A DNA stretch of 64,000 bases from Bacteroidota bacterium (GTDB lineage: Bacteria; Bacteroidota; Bacteroidia; Bacteroidales; Paludibacteraceae), in assembly GCA_017860295.1 (NCBI GenBank), contig JAFNAS010000001.1, forward strand, positions 124,001 to 188,000. Reading direction: 5' to 3'. Within the stretch, counting starts at the first letter, position 1; the number at the start of each line of letters is the position of its first letter. This document shows, one piece after another, positions 36,506 to 44,184 of the stretch. The notes under the pieces were generated by a model. It did not search any database and was not told the origin of the DNA. It saw only the letters and a list, made by a program, of their open reading frames with translations. Both the position numbers and the translations under genes were made by a program.

Positions 36506-37903
36506 TTTCTGCAATGCCGCGTAGGCAATTCGTTTATCGGTTTCGGCCTGCAAAACAGCGATCCGGTAATCGAGCAATACCTTATGTGTACGTACTAAGT
36601 CGTTCAGACCGCTACCGGAAGTCGCAAATTGCGTTCGCTGCAAGTTGAAACTTTGTTGAGTCAACTCCCGGTTTTGTTTCGTGAGCCGGAGATTCCGGTT
36701 CGCTTCATCAATAGCCAACTGCGTATCGGTCAATTCCATAAAAAGCATATTTTGTACATTGACAGCATTCTCCGTAGCCGATTGTTCCAGCAATTGCGCT
36801 TCGCGTATCGATGCCGTATACTTTTTCCGGTAAAGCGGCAGTTTGACCGATAACATTGGCATTACCATATCCTTGCCGTTCATCATCGACGTACTCATTT
36901 CGCTTTTACCAACCACCGTGTAATTCAATCCGATACCAACCATCGGATAACCCATTTTCCGGTTCATCACCTGTCGGGCACGAAAAGCCTCGATGTCGGC
37001 TTTCGACATTTTCAGCATCGGATTATTTTGTTTGATAGAATCGAACAACGCGACGCTCTGGTAATCGTCATCGGGAACCGGCAACTCTCCTGGGAGAGTG
37101 ACCGGAATATTCGGTTCACGATTCAACAACAGATTAAACTGGGTTGTCATCACCTGCCGACGCTGCTTCAACGAAGCAATCGTGTTGGCAATAGTACCGG
37201 TTTCTATCCGCAACTGCAACAAATCGTTCAGAGCAGTTCCTGATTTACTCATAGCGCTACCACTTGACATAGCAGGAGCCTGACGCAGACTATTGTCGCG
37301 ATTATCACCGGGATTCATGCCCATAGTTGTCTTTTGCGGCGCCTCGCTCATCGCCGATCGCGAAGCGGTTGCGGTAACGCTGCCGTTTTCACTACCAAGT
37401 TTTGCCAGCAACAATTTCTCTATGCTCTGCAAAAGCACCAGTGCCGAATCATTGACAGCAATCTGCCGGTCGGTAAGCCAGAGCTGAAAATAGCTCTTGC
37501 GCACGTTGTAAAACAGCTCCTCTTTTTCGGCCCGAAAAGCTTCAAAATCGGCTTGTGCCATCTGTGCCGCTTCCTTTTTGGCAGCCTTCAATGTACCTGC
37601 CCAGGGGAACATCTGCATCAACTGAATTTGTGCCCGTTGCTTGCCGCCAAGTACCTCCATCGGTTCGATAAAATAGCCGAACGAAAGATCGGGATCGGGC
37701 AAGGCGCCTACCTGCGGCACCTTTTGCAGCGAAGCCAGATATTTGGTGTACTTAGACTTCAAAGCAGGATTGTTTTGAGCGGCAATCTCAAGATATTTTC
37801 CTAAACTATCCGTTTGAGCAAAGGCAGAAATAGATAGAAATAGTAGAAATATATTGAAATATATCGCAACATTTGATCTTCGTTTATTTTGATTTACCTT
37901 CAT
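36464..37903 (-). CDS. TolC-family outer-membrane channel of the metal efflux system
   Basis: A 479-residue CusC/TolC-type protein with two outer-membrane-efflux domains (long helices such as KAAKKEAAQMAQADFEAFRA and ESATENAVNV-type repeats). Residues 170-222 are a Ser/Met-rich insert between the repeats with Met185, 194, 196, 212 and 218, absent from ordinary TolC and suggestive of Cu(I) contact. The signal peptide (AIYFNIFLLFLSISAFAQ) is encoded by an arm of the intervening-sequence-like element, and the C-terminal tail by a GC-rich repeat. Its start overlaps the four-helix-bundle gene by 20 bp. Confidence 0.9.
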   Translation of the reverse strand: MKVNQNKRRSNVAIYFNIFLLFLSISAFAQTDSLGKYLEIAAQNNPALKSKYTKYLASLQKVPQVGALPDPDLSFGYFIEPMEVLGGKQRAQIQLMQMFPWAGTLKAAKKEAAQMAQADFEAFRAEKEELFYNVRKSYFQLWLTDRQIAVNDSALVLLQSIEKLLLAKLGSENGSVTATASRSAMSEAPQKTTMGMNPGDNRDNSLRQAPAMSSGSAMSKSGTALNDLLQLRIETGTIANTIASLKQRRQVMTTQFNLLLNREPNIPVTLPGELPVPDDDYQSVALFDSIKQNNPMLKMSKADIEAFRARQVMNRKMGYPMVGIGLNYTVVGKSEMSTSMMNGKDMVMPMLSVKLPLYRKKYTASIREAQLLEQSATENAVNVQNMLFMELTDTQLAIDEANRNLRLTKQNRELTQQSFNLQRTQFATSGSGLNDLVRTHKVLLDYRIAVLQAETDKRIAYAALQKLVASPDPSTGRGE

Positions 37904-38353
37904 CTTTGGTTTGTTTGATGAAATTATTGAGTTTGATCTGCAACTCTTTCGATATTGTTTTGTATTGATTAAAAAAATCCTGAGAGATTTTATTCCGGCT
38001 CAAGAGCAATTCCAGCCAATGATCCGTCGATTCAGATTGCGAAGCTCTTGCATTGTAATAAAAACGTACTTTATCCAAATAATAGAACCGGGCATACCCT
38101 TCTGCAATATTAGCTCCGATTGAATCGGTGGCCCTCAGAAACTGATCTCCAATCAATTTTTTATCTTCAAAGGTCATGCCAGCATAAAGGCTCCATGCCA
38201 TATCGGAAAGTTGACGTGCTAATTTGTAAACGACTAACTCTTGAATGGGAATAAATGCATTAGCCATAATAATTGATATTAAAAGGTTTGTTTTTTGAAA
38301 CATATTAAGATAGGGCGGACACGTATTTCTATATATTTCAACTTATTTCTATG
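37834..38353. mobile_element. Intervening-sequence-like element carrying a four-helix-bundle gene
   Basis: Two inverted arms, 37834-37866 and 38322-38353, flank the four-helix-bundle gene. The left arm (plus strand) and the reverse complement of the right arm agree at about 28 of 33 positions; both are strings of GAAATA spaced about 10 bp. On the mRNA they would pair to a long AT stem with the gene in the loop. The right arm contains the cusA stop codon and the left arm codes for residues 13-24 of the TolC protein. 23S rRNA intervening sequences have the same plan and often encode the same protein family. No target duplication could be identified; mobility is inference. Confidence 0.6.
37884..38267 (-). 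CDS. Four-helix-bundle (S23/IVP-type) protein
   Basis: A 127-residue member of the family first known from 23S rRNA intervening sequences (PF05635/TIGR02436). The signature SIGANIAEGYARFYYLDKVR and the SQSESTDHWLELLLSR region are clear. The ATG at 38267 (MANAFIPIQELVVYKLARQL) matches the usual N-terminus; the frame from 38303 adds 12 unlikely residues. The gene sits between cusA and tolC in a metal-efflux operon, flanked by inverted GAAATA arms, and overlaps tolC by 20 bp. Family members bind nucleic acid or accompany variable/mobile elements; the molecular role is not established. Confidence 0.92.
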   Translation of the reverse strand: MANAFIPIQELVVYKLARQLSDMAWSLYAGMTFEDKKLIGDQFLRATDSIGANIAEGYARFYYLDKVRFYYNARASQSESTDHWLELLLSRNKISQDFFNQYKTISKELQIKLNNFIKQTKDEGKSK

Positions 38354-41300
38354 GTATGTCAATTATATTTCTGTTTTTCACTTCCCGTTCTCTCCAGATC
38401 GACTGCAAAACCGGCACCACATACATGGTCATGATCTGGATAATCATTCCCCCGAAAGTCGGAATGGCCATCGGTACCATAATGTCGGCGCCTTTGCCGG
38501 TGGAGGTAAGAACAGGCAGCAGCGCAATAATAGCCACAGCCGCCGTCATCATAGCAGGCCGCACACGCTTTTTACCGGCTTCCACCACCGCTTCACGAAC
38601 AGCAACCACAGAGGCGGGTTTGCGCTCTTCAAAGATTTGATGGATGTAAGTTCCCATAATCACACCATCGTTGGTAGCCAATCCGAACAGGGCAATAAAG
38701 CCGACCCAGACCGCCACGCTCAGGTTGATCGGGTGCATCTGGAACAGATCGCGCATATTCACTCCGGCAAACGAGAAGTTAAGGAACCACCCCTGACCAT
38801 ACAGCCACAGCATGATAAAACCTCCCGCAAAAGCGACAAAAACACCCGAAAAGTGAATGCACGAGGCGGTAATGGTTTTGAACTGCCGGTACAAAATCAG
38901 GAATATCAGCAACAAACTGATCGGAATAACAATCGACAACCGTTTGGTGGCACGAATCTCCTGTTCGTAATTTCCGGCAAACTGATAGGTAACGCCTTTG
39001 CCGAGCCTGAGCTTGCCTGCGTTGATCTGTTGCTTCAGAAATTTGTCGGCCTGATTGACCACATCCACCTCTGCAAATTCCGGCTTGCGGTCGAAGGTGA
39101 CGTACCCGGTCAGGAAGGTATTCTCGCTCCGGATCATCTGCGGCCCGCTGGCATATTCAATTTTAGCCAGTTCGCCCAACGGAATTTGCGAACCGTCGAT
39201 CATAGCCGGAACCAGAATATTCTTCAAATCTTCGGGCGTAGAGCGCAACTCGCGGGCATAACGCACCCGAACCGGAAAACGTTCACGCCCTTCTACGGTT
39301 GTAGTGAGCGACATGCCGCCCACCGCCGACTGAATCACATCCTGCACCTCTTTTACACTCAATCCGTAACGGGCAATCGCTTCGCGGTCGATATCGATCA
39401 ACAGGTAAGGCGCAGCCACGCCACGTTCGGCAAACACCGAAGAGGCCTGCACTGATGGCACCTGCTTCAACTGCTGCTCAATGGCAATCCCGCTCTTTTC
39501 TATCGTCTCCAGATCGGGACCATACACCTTGATTCCCATCGGCGCGCGCATACCGGTAGAGAGCATCACCAATCGCGTCTCGATCGGTTGCAATTTCGGA
39601 GCCGAAGTCAGTCCCGGCAACTGCGTCACCTTTACAATCTCCTGCCAAATGTCGTCCGGTTTATGAATCTGCGGCCGCCATTGCCGGAAATAGTCGCCAT
39701 ACTTATCCTCAATCAAAAACTCTTGAATATTTGTAGAAATAGATTGAGACACATTGAAATAGATAGAACTATTTTTCAAAGCATTACGCCTCTTTTTTTT
39801 ATTTTCTTTCAACGAAATATCCACTTTTTGCTCTTTGTAATTAAATTCAATAGACTCAATATCAGATATTTCTATTTTATTTCCATTTATTTCAACAGTA
39901 TTTCCATGCAAACCAGACAACTCACCGATTGTCTTGCTTTTATCCAAAACAAAATTTCCCTGTCTGTCTGTTTTGAATCGTTTCCGATGTCCGTCCTGAT
40001 CCAGAATGTATTCCGGCTTGTAGTTGATCACATTCTCAAACATCTGAATGTTGGCCGGATCGAGCGCGGAATTGACACGCCCCCATTTCCCGACGGCAAT
40101 CTCCACTTCGGGAATAGAGGCCAGCCGCTGATCGAGTTGTTTCTCATACCCGATATTCCGTTCCACTCCCGCATGGGGCATACTGGTGGGCATGAGCAGG
40201 AAGGATCCTTCGTTGAGCGAGGGCATAAACTCTTTGCCGATGCCCGGAAAAACGGACTCCGCCTTTTGCCAACCACTACTCTGACGAATATTCCATCCCG
40301 TTTTTTCCATTCCATCGGCAGCAAAGCTGAAAATACGATCCACGCCGAGCCAGATCAGGATTCCGAACAACAGTGTCGCCACCGGAATGGCCAGAAACTT
40401 TGTTTTGTTTGCCAGACACCAGCGCAATACCGGTTCGTAATAATGCACCATCAACGAGAGCAGGGTCAGTACAAACCCAACTATCAGTACGATAAAGATA
40501 AAATTGAGTCCAAAGTGGTTTTGTGCTCCTAACGGCAACCACTCTTCCGTGAGGTAATAGAGAGCAAACAAGAGCGCAATAACCAGATTCACATACTTTT
40601 GATGCCGTTTCCACGGCTCTTTCCACAAGTGAGCAGTTAAATTGTTAGCACCAACCGATGACAATGCCAATGCAGGCCAGCTTCCCCAGACAATTGTAAA
40701 AATGAGTCCGGCTCCGATCAAGATGCCATTGCCGATTTTTCGCGATTTGGTGGTATTCAGTTTCAGAGAGAAGATCCATTTGGCAAGCGTCGGGAGTACC
40801 ATCAAACCCAGCAGCATGGAAGCCACGATAGCAAAGGTCTTGGTGAAAGCCAACGGTCTGAAAAGTTTCCCTTCGGCAGCCTCCATGGCAAATACCGGCA
40901 AGAAACTGATAATTGTCGTAAGCAAAGCCGTGATAATGGCCGGAGCTACTTCGATGGTTGCTTTCAGAATCAGGTCGTCGTACTGTTCCTTCGAAAGATT
41001 TCTGTTCTCGGGTAGTTCGAGATGGCGGACAATATTTTCGGTAAAGACAATGCCGATGTCGACCATCACCCCGATGGCAATGGCAATACCCGACAGGGCC
41101 ACGATGTTGGCATCGACCCCTACCAAACGCATCACGATAAAGGTCATCAGTACGGCAATTGGCAGCAGGCCCGAGATGATTGCCGATGCCCTCAGGTTGG
41201 TCACCAGTACGATGATAACGATGATACAGATCAGAATTTCGTGCGTCAGCGCCGTTTCCAGCGTACCGATGGTTTCGCGGATCAAACCTGTGCGGTCGTA

Positions 41301-42353
41301 AAACGGCACAACGGTCACCTTACTCACCGTTCCGTCGGGCAGGGTTTTCGATGGCAATGACTGCTCCATTTCCGCAATCTTCTTTTTGACATTTGAAATC
41401 ACCTCCAGCGGATTCGATTTGTAGCGTGCCACCACGACACCACCTACCGCTTCCACCCCGTTCTTGTCGAGGCCCCCGCGACGTGTTGCCGGACCGAAAG
41501 CGACGCGTCCGATCTGTTTGACGGTAATCGGCGTATTATCTTCGCTGACAGCCACCACCGCTTTTTCGATATCAGCCAGCGATTTGACATAGCCTAAGCC
41601 GCGCACCACATATTCCACCTGATTCATCTCCATGGTTTCGGCACCGATGTCGAGGTTGGAATTTTGCACCGCCTTCATCACATCCATCACCGTCACGCCA
41701 TAGGTTTTCATGGCATCGGGGTTGAGATCGATCTGATACTCTTTGACAAAACCTCCGACACCAGCCACTTCCGACACTCCGTCAGCCGACGAAAGGGCAT
41801 ATTTCACGTAGTAATCCTGTAAGGTGCGCAACTCCTGCGGATCCCATCCTCCGGTAGGCTTACCGGTTTTAGGATTCCGGCCTTCGAGCGTGTACCAAAA
41901 TACCTGTCCGAGTGCCGTAGCATCAGGACCCAAAGCCGGTTTAACCCCTTCGGGCAAAGTGCCTGGCGGCAGCGAACTTAACTTTTCGAGCACCCGCGAA
42001 CGACTCCAGTAAAACTCCACATTATCCTTAAAAATGACATAGATAAACGACATACCGAACATGGAGGTGCTCCGGATGGTTTTTACCCCCGGCATTCCCA
42101 TCAATGCCGTCGTCAACGGATAGGTGATTTGATCCTGAATATCCTTGGGCGATCGCCCCATCCATTCGGTGGCTACAATCTGCTGATTCTCTCCGTAATC
42201 CGGAATGGCATCGACCGGAACCGGATCACGCGGGAGAAATAAGACGTTCCAATCGAATGGGGTAGTAATTATTCCCCACACTACAAAAATGACTAACAGC
42301 ATAGCCGTTATCAGTTTGTTATGAAGAAAAAACCGTATAATCCGATTAATCAT
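38349..42353 (-). CDS. cusA: CusA/CzcA-family RND heavy-metal efflux pump
   Basis: A 1334-residue inner-membrane proton/metal antiporter. RND features: N-terminal helix (FLHNKLITAMLLVIFVVWGI), porter domain, GIAIAIGVMVDIGIVFTENI helix with the proton-relay acidic residues, and the second-half equivalent GFIALFGLATNDGVIMGTYI. Methionines in RLVMLSTGMRAPMGI correspond to the Cu/Ag-binding Met region of CusA. The protein is about 290 residues longer than E. coli CusA: one extra part (about 540-700, with additional membrane helices) is usual in Bacteroidetes; another, residues 817-873, is an AT-rich in-frame insertion. The stop codon lies in the arm of the downstream element. Confidence 0.94.
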   Translation of the reverse strand: MINRIIRFFLHNKLITAMLLVIFVVWGIITTPFDWNVLFLPRDPVPVDAIPDYGENQQIVATEWMGRSPKDIQDQITYPLTTALMGMPGVKTIRSTSMFGMSFIYVIFKDNVEFYWSRSRVLEKLSSLPPGTLPEGVKPALGPDATALGQVFWYTLEGRNPKTGKPTGGWDPQELRTLQDYYVKYALSSADGVSEVAGVGGFVKEYQIDLNPDAMKTYGVTVMDVMKAVQNSNLDIGAETMEMNQVEYVVRGLGYVKSLADIEKAVVAVSEDNTPITVKQIGRVAFGPATRRGGLDKNGVEAVGGVVVARYKSNPLEVISNVKKKIAEMEQSLPSKTLPDGTVSKVTVVPFYDRTGLIRETIGTLETALTHEILICIIVIIVLVTNLRASAIISGLLPIAVLMTFIVMRLVGVDANIVALSGIAIAIGVMVDIGIVFTENIVRHLELPENRNLSKEQYDDLILKATIEVAPAIITALLTTIISFLPVFAMEAAEGKLFRPLAFTKTFAIVASMLLGLMVLPTLAKWIFSLKLNTTKSRKIGNGILIGAGLIFTIVWGSWPALALSSVGANNLTAHLWKEPWKRHQKYVNLVIALLFALYYLTEEWLPLGAQNHFGLNFIFIVLIVGFVLTLLSLMVHYYEPVLRWCLANKTKFLAIPVATLLFGILIWLGVDRIFSFAADGMEKTGWNIRQSSGWQKAESVFPGIGKEFMPSLNEGSFLLMPTSMPHAGVERNIGYEKQLDQRLASIPEVEIAVGKWGRVNSALDPANIQMFENVINYKPEYILDQDGHRKRFKTDRQGNFVLDKSKTIGELSGLHGNTVEINGNKIEISDIESIEFNYKEQKVDISLKENKKKRRNALKNSSIYFNVSQSISTNIQEFLIEDKYGDYFRQWRPQIHKPDDIWQEIVKVTQLPGLTSAPKLQPIETRLVMLSTGMRAPMGIKVYGPDLETIEKSGIAIEQQLKQVPSVQASSVFAERGVAAPYLLIDIDREAIARYGLSVKEVQDVIQSAVGGMSLTTTVEGRERFPVRVRYARELRSTPEDLKNILVPAMIDGSQIPLGELAKIEYASGPQMIRSENTFLTGYVTFDRKPEFAEVDVVNQADKFLKQQINAGKLRLGKGVTYQFAGNYEQEIRATKRLSIVIPISLLLIFLILYRQFKTITASCIHFSGVFVAFAGGFIMLWLYGQGWFLNFSFAGVNMRDLFQMHPINLSVAVWVGFIALFGLATNDGVIMGTYIHQIFEERKPASVVAVREAVVEAGKKRVRPAMMTAAVAIIALLPVLTSTGKGADIMVPMAIPTFGGMIIQIMTMYVVPVLQSIWREREVKNRNIIDIP
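39735..39905. mobile_element. ORF-less copy of the GAAATA-arm element inside cusA
   Basis: Left arm 39735-39773 and the reverse complement of right arm 39865-39905 agree at about 29 of 41 aligned positions and consist of the same 10-bp-spaced GAAATA units as the element at 37834-38353. The loop is about 91 bp and has no gene of its own. The total, 171 bp, is exactly 57 codons, so cusA stays in frame; it encodes a segment from GNTVEINGNKIEISDIESIE to NSSIYFNVSQSIS in the periplasmic domain where relatives have a shorter loop. Boundaries are approximate. Confidence 0.55.
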
Positions 42354-42404
42354 AAGATCTATTTACAATTGACATGATATAAAACAAGTGTGCATAAGCT
42401 TCAA

Positions 42405-42517
42405 CCTCAGACCTCTCCTCCTAACCTCCTCCCCACAAGGGAGGAGGAACCGGTTGCGAAAATCAGCATGGGGATACCCCTCTCTGGTGGGGAGGGGATG
42501 GGGAGAGGCTTAGCACA
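42405..42517. repeat. GC-rich composite palindromic repeat, copy 2
   Basis: Contains CCTCCTCCCCACAAGGGAGG with AGGAACCGGTTGCGAAAATC, then ACCCCTCTCTGGTGGGGAGG and GGAGAGGC. The layout of two hairpins around a GGAACCGGTTGCGAAAA spacer parallels the copy at 36378-36505. It fills the 165-bp gap between the exported HMA gene and cusA. Confidence 0.65.
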
Positions 42518-42518
42518 T

Positions 42519-42857
42519 TTATTTTCCTCTCGGATATTTGCAGCAACCGGGCAACGCGTTGTAGACTTTCGGGTCGGCTTTGTACTTTTCGGTATCGTGA
42601 CCCACGGCGGCAAGGGCTTTGCTCACTTTATCGATATTGGTTTTCGAAGCATCGAAAGTGATTTTCAACATTTTGCTCGATTCGTTCCAGTTGGCAGTGG
42701 TTGTACCTGCCGATTTAGCCGCTTTTTCAATGCGGGCTTTACATGTCGAGCAGTTTCCCCACACCTTTATGGATGCGGTTTGTGTTGACTTTTGAGCACC
42801 GAGTTGGGTTGTAAATGCCACAATAATGGCAACGAGGATAAATTTGATTGATTTCAT
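42519..42857 (-). CDS. Exported heavy-metal-associated domain protein
   Basis: A 112-residue protein with a signal peptide (MKSIKFILVAIIVAFTTQLG, cleavage near 21) followed by an HMA-like domain whose metal site is GNCSTCKARIEKAAK (C-x2-C). A second cysteine pair, CC, lies near the C-terminus (NALPGCCKYPRGK). It is likely a periplasmic copper-binding protein feeding the CusA pump that follows. The ATG at 42857 is chosen because it gives the signal peptide; the longer frame from 42932 reads through a tandem repeat. Confidence 0.85.
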   Translation of the reverse strand: MKSIKFILVAIIVAFTTQLGAQKSTQTASIKVWGNCSTCKARIEKAAKSAGTTTANWNESSKMLKITFDASKTNIDKVSKALAAVGHDTEKYKADPKVYNALPGCCKYPRGK

Positions 42858-42866
42858 GACTTCTAA

Positions 42867-42898
42867 ATTTGAAAATTTGGGAATTTGAAGATTTGAAA
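42867..42898. repeat. 8-bp tandem repeat, four units
   Basis: ATTTGAAA, ATTTGGGA, ATTTGAAG, ATTTGAAA in direct succession, 10 bp upstream of the start of the exported HMA gene and downstream of its -7 box, so it occupies the ribosome-binding region of the mRNA. AT repeats of this kind are common between Bacteroidetes genes; change in unit number could alter expression. Confidence 0.7.
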
Positions 42899-42914
42899 AT
42901 GACAATTGCATATG

Positions 42915-42922
42915 CAAATTTA
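42915..42922 (-). promoter_or_regulatory. -7 box of the copper efflux operon
   Basis: TAAATTTG on the minus strand matches TAnnTTTG exactly; no good -33 was found. It would drive the exported HMA gene and the cusA-to-cusB genes behind it. Confidence 0.5.
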
Positions 42923-43054
42923 ATTGGCACATGGATTAATTGTCATATTTTAGTTTCGCTGATCTTCGATGCAAATTGAAATTTACTTCGATGTATTATA
43001 CGCGAAGATACAACGAGAACTTGCGGATCGGGACAATCCGAAACAATCATTCAA

Positions 43055-43528
43055 TCAAATCAAAAGGACGGATTTCAGGCTAAGCAGGTGCCTGGAGGAG
43101 TACAAAGGGGGTGGATAAACGTGTTCTGCCAATACGGTTGGCTCTTCTGCAAACGCAGTGAGCAACTGATTGTTCGGCAAATCGATATGCCATGTAAAAT
43201 CAGCATTAACGGAAATCTGGACAATCTGGTCGTTAAGGTCTATCTGCAGGCGGGTAATCTTACAGCAATCCTGCTTTGCGGTTTGCATCGTATGCCCGCA
43301 TGTCATCGATTTCGGGGTTTCCGGTTTTCCGGCACAACAGTCGTCAGTTTCGGACGAATGTACCGGCGCAACAGGCAGATTCGCCAGATTAAGCTCTTTC
43401 GCCACTTCGCCAATACCTTTCTTGCTACATTCGGAACAACAGTAGTGAATGTAGTTTACCCCGCTGCCCACCAGGAAAACCACAAGGGCAAGCAAGATAA
43501 TGGAAAAATATCGGAGAATTTGTTTCAT
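43055..43528 (-). CDS. HYC_CC_PP-family cysteine-rich exported protein
   Basis: A 157-residue protein starting at the ATG at 43528 (MKQILRYFSIILLALVVFLV, a signal or anchor helix). The features that name the family are present: HYCCSEC near residue 29, several CC pairs (DDCCAGK, QDCCKIT) and the PPPLYSSRHLLSLKSVLLI tail. In Bacteroidetes these proteins accompany copper or heavy-metal efflux genes, as here. The Cys pairs could bind Cu(I); the exact role is unknown. It stands at the head of the minus-strand copper island. Confidence 0.8.
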   Translation of the reverse strand: MKQILRYFSIILLALVVFLVGSGVNYIHYCCSECSKKGIGEVAKELNLANLPVAPVHSSETDDCCAGKPETPKSMTCGHTMQTAKQDCCKITRLQIDLNDQIVQISVNADFTWHIDLPNNQLLTAFAEEPTVLAEHVYPPPLYSSRHLLSLKSVLLI

Positions 43529-43534
43529 CTGGTA

Positions 43535-43542
43535 CAAAGATA
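43535..43542 (-). promoter_or_regulatory. -7 box immediately before the HYC_CC_PP gene
   Basis: TATCTTTG on the minus strand ends only 6 bp before the ATG at 43528, so the transcript would begin at or very near the start codon (leaderless or nearly so). Confidence 0.55.
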
Positions 43543-43609
43543 CATTCTGACGAGAACGATTTGCCAGAAAAGATCTGTTTTTTTAGGATTTTTAGAGAGA
43601 AGAGTGCTG

Positions 43610-43638
43610 CAAAATAAAAAAGTCCCGAAACCGGGACT
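43610..43638 (-). terminator. Intrinsic terminator of the GNAT gene
   Basis: AGTCCCG / CGGGACT (43621-43627 with 43632-43638), followed on the minus strand by TTTTTTATTTT. It lies just after the stop of the acetyltransferase gene. Confidence 0.88.
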
Positions 43639-43644
43639 CTCTTG

Positions 43645-44181
43645 TTATAATTCTTCCAAACGTTTCAAATCGTAGTACATGATGCGGGCATCGGAGTCTA
43701 CGTCGTCGTTGGTAATGTAGTAAAAACCATTTTTTTCGTAGAAAGGAAGCGACTCTTTGATTCCTTCTACCGTCAGGAAACGGCATCCGGTAAAGCGGTT
43801 GGTCATCAGCCAGCGTTTCACATAATCGACCACAGCGGTGCCTACCTGCTGATTTTGATAATATTTGGAAACACCGAGCTGCACCATTTTCACGGCCGGA
43901 TAGCTGATATATTTCTTGCCGATAGGCAGGTATTCAAAAAAATATTTTTTCCACCTTCCGGTAATCGGAGTCGATTCCAGTATAATGCGGTCGTTGGTCA
44001 GGGCTACGAAAGCAATGGTTTCATCTGCATTCTCAATAAGATACGTAACCGAAAGCAGCTGCTTGTCGTACGATTTTGCTCCGTCAAAAAGATATGAATT
44101 TACATCTTCGCGACCACAATCGAAAGGTTTCAATTGCAGATCCTGCGAGAGGCGGATCATCTTACAAGTAGAAAAATCCAT
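43645..44181 (-). CDS. GNAT-family N-acetyltransferase, toxin-like
   Basis: A 178-residue acetyltransferase. The start of the fold, LKPFDCGREDVNSYLFDGAK, resembles the FxCG...LN..L opening of TacT-type tRNA-acetylating toxins; the acetyl-CoA loop is QQVGTA (about 115-120, Q-x2-G-x-A form); the C-terminal FLTVEGIKESLPFYEKNGFY is the usual GNAT beta-bulge and helix. It is preceded by a 53-codon gene with only 3 bp between stop and start, an arrangement like toxin-antitoxin pairs. The substrate (tRNA, protein or small molecule) is not known. Confidence 0.85.
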   Translation of the reverse strand: MDFSTCKMIRLSQDLQLKPFDCGREDVNSYLFDGAKSYDKQLLSVTYLIENADETIAFVALTNDRIILESTPITGRWKKYFFEYLPIGKKYISYPAVKMVQLGVSKYYQNQQVGTAVVDYVKRWLMTNRFTGCRFLTVEGIKESLPFYEKNGFYYITNDDVDSDARIMYYDLKRLEEL

Positions 44182-44184
44182 AGC

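Noticed and set aside
37834-38353. Insertion sequence or CRISPR as an explanation for the GAAATA arrays
   Set aside because: No transposase is present, the units are about 10 bp without unique spacers, and the arrays are inverted relative to each other.
38295-39455. A 386-codon plus-strand ORF opposite cusA
   Set aside because: Antisense to the well-conserved RND pump; His/Arg-rich translation typical of a shadow frame.
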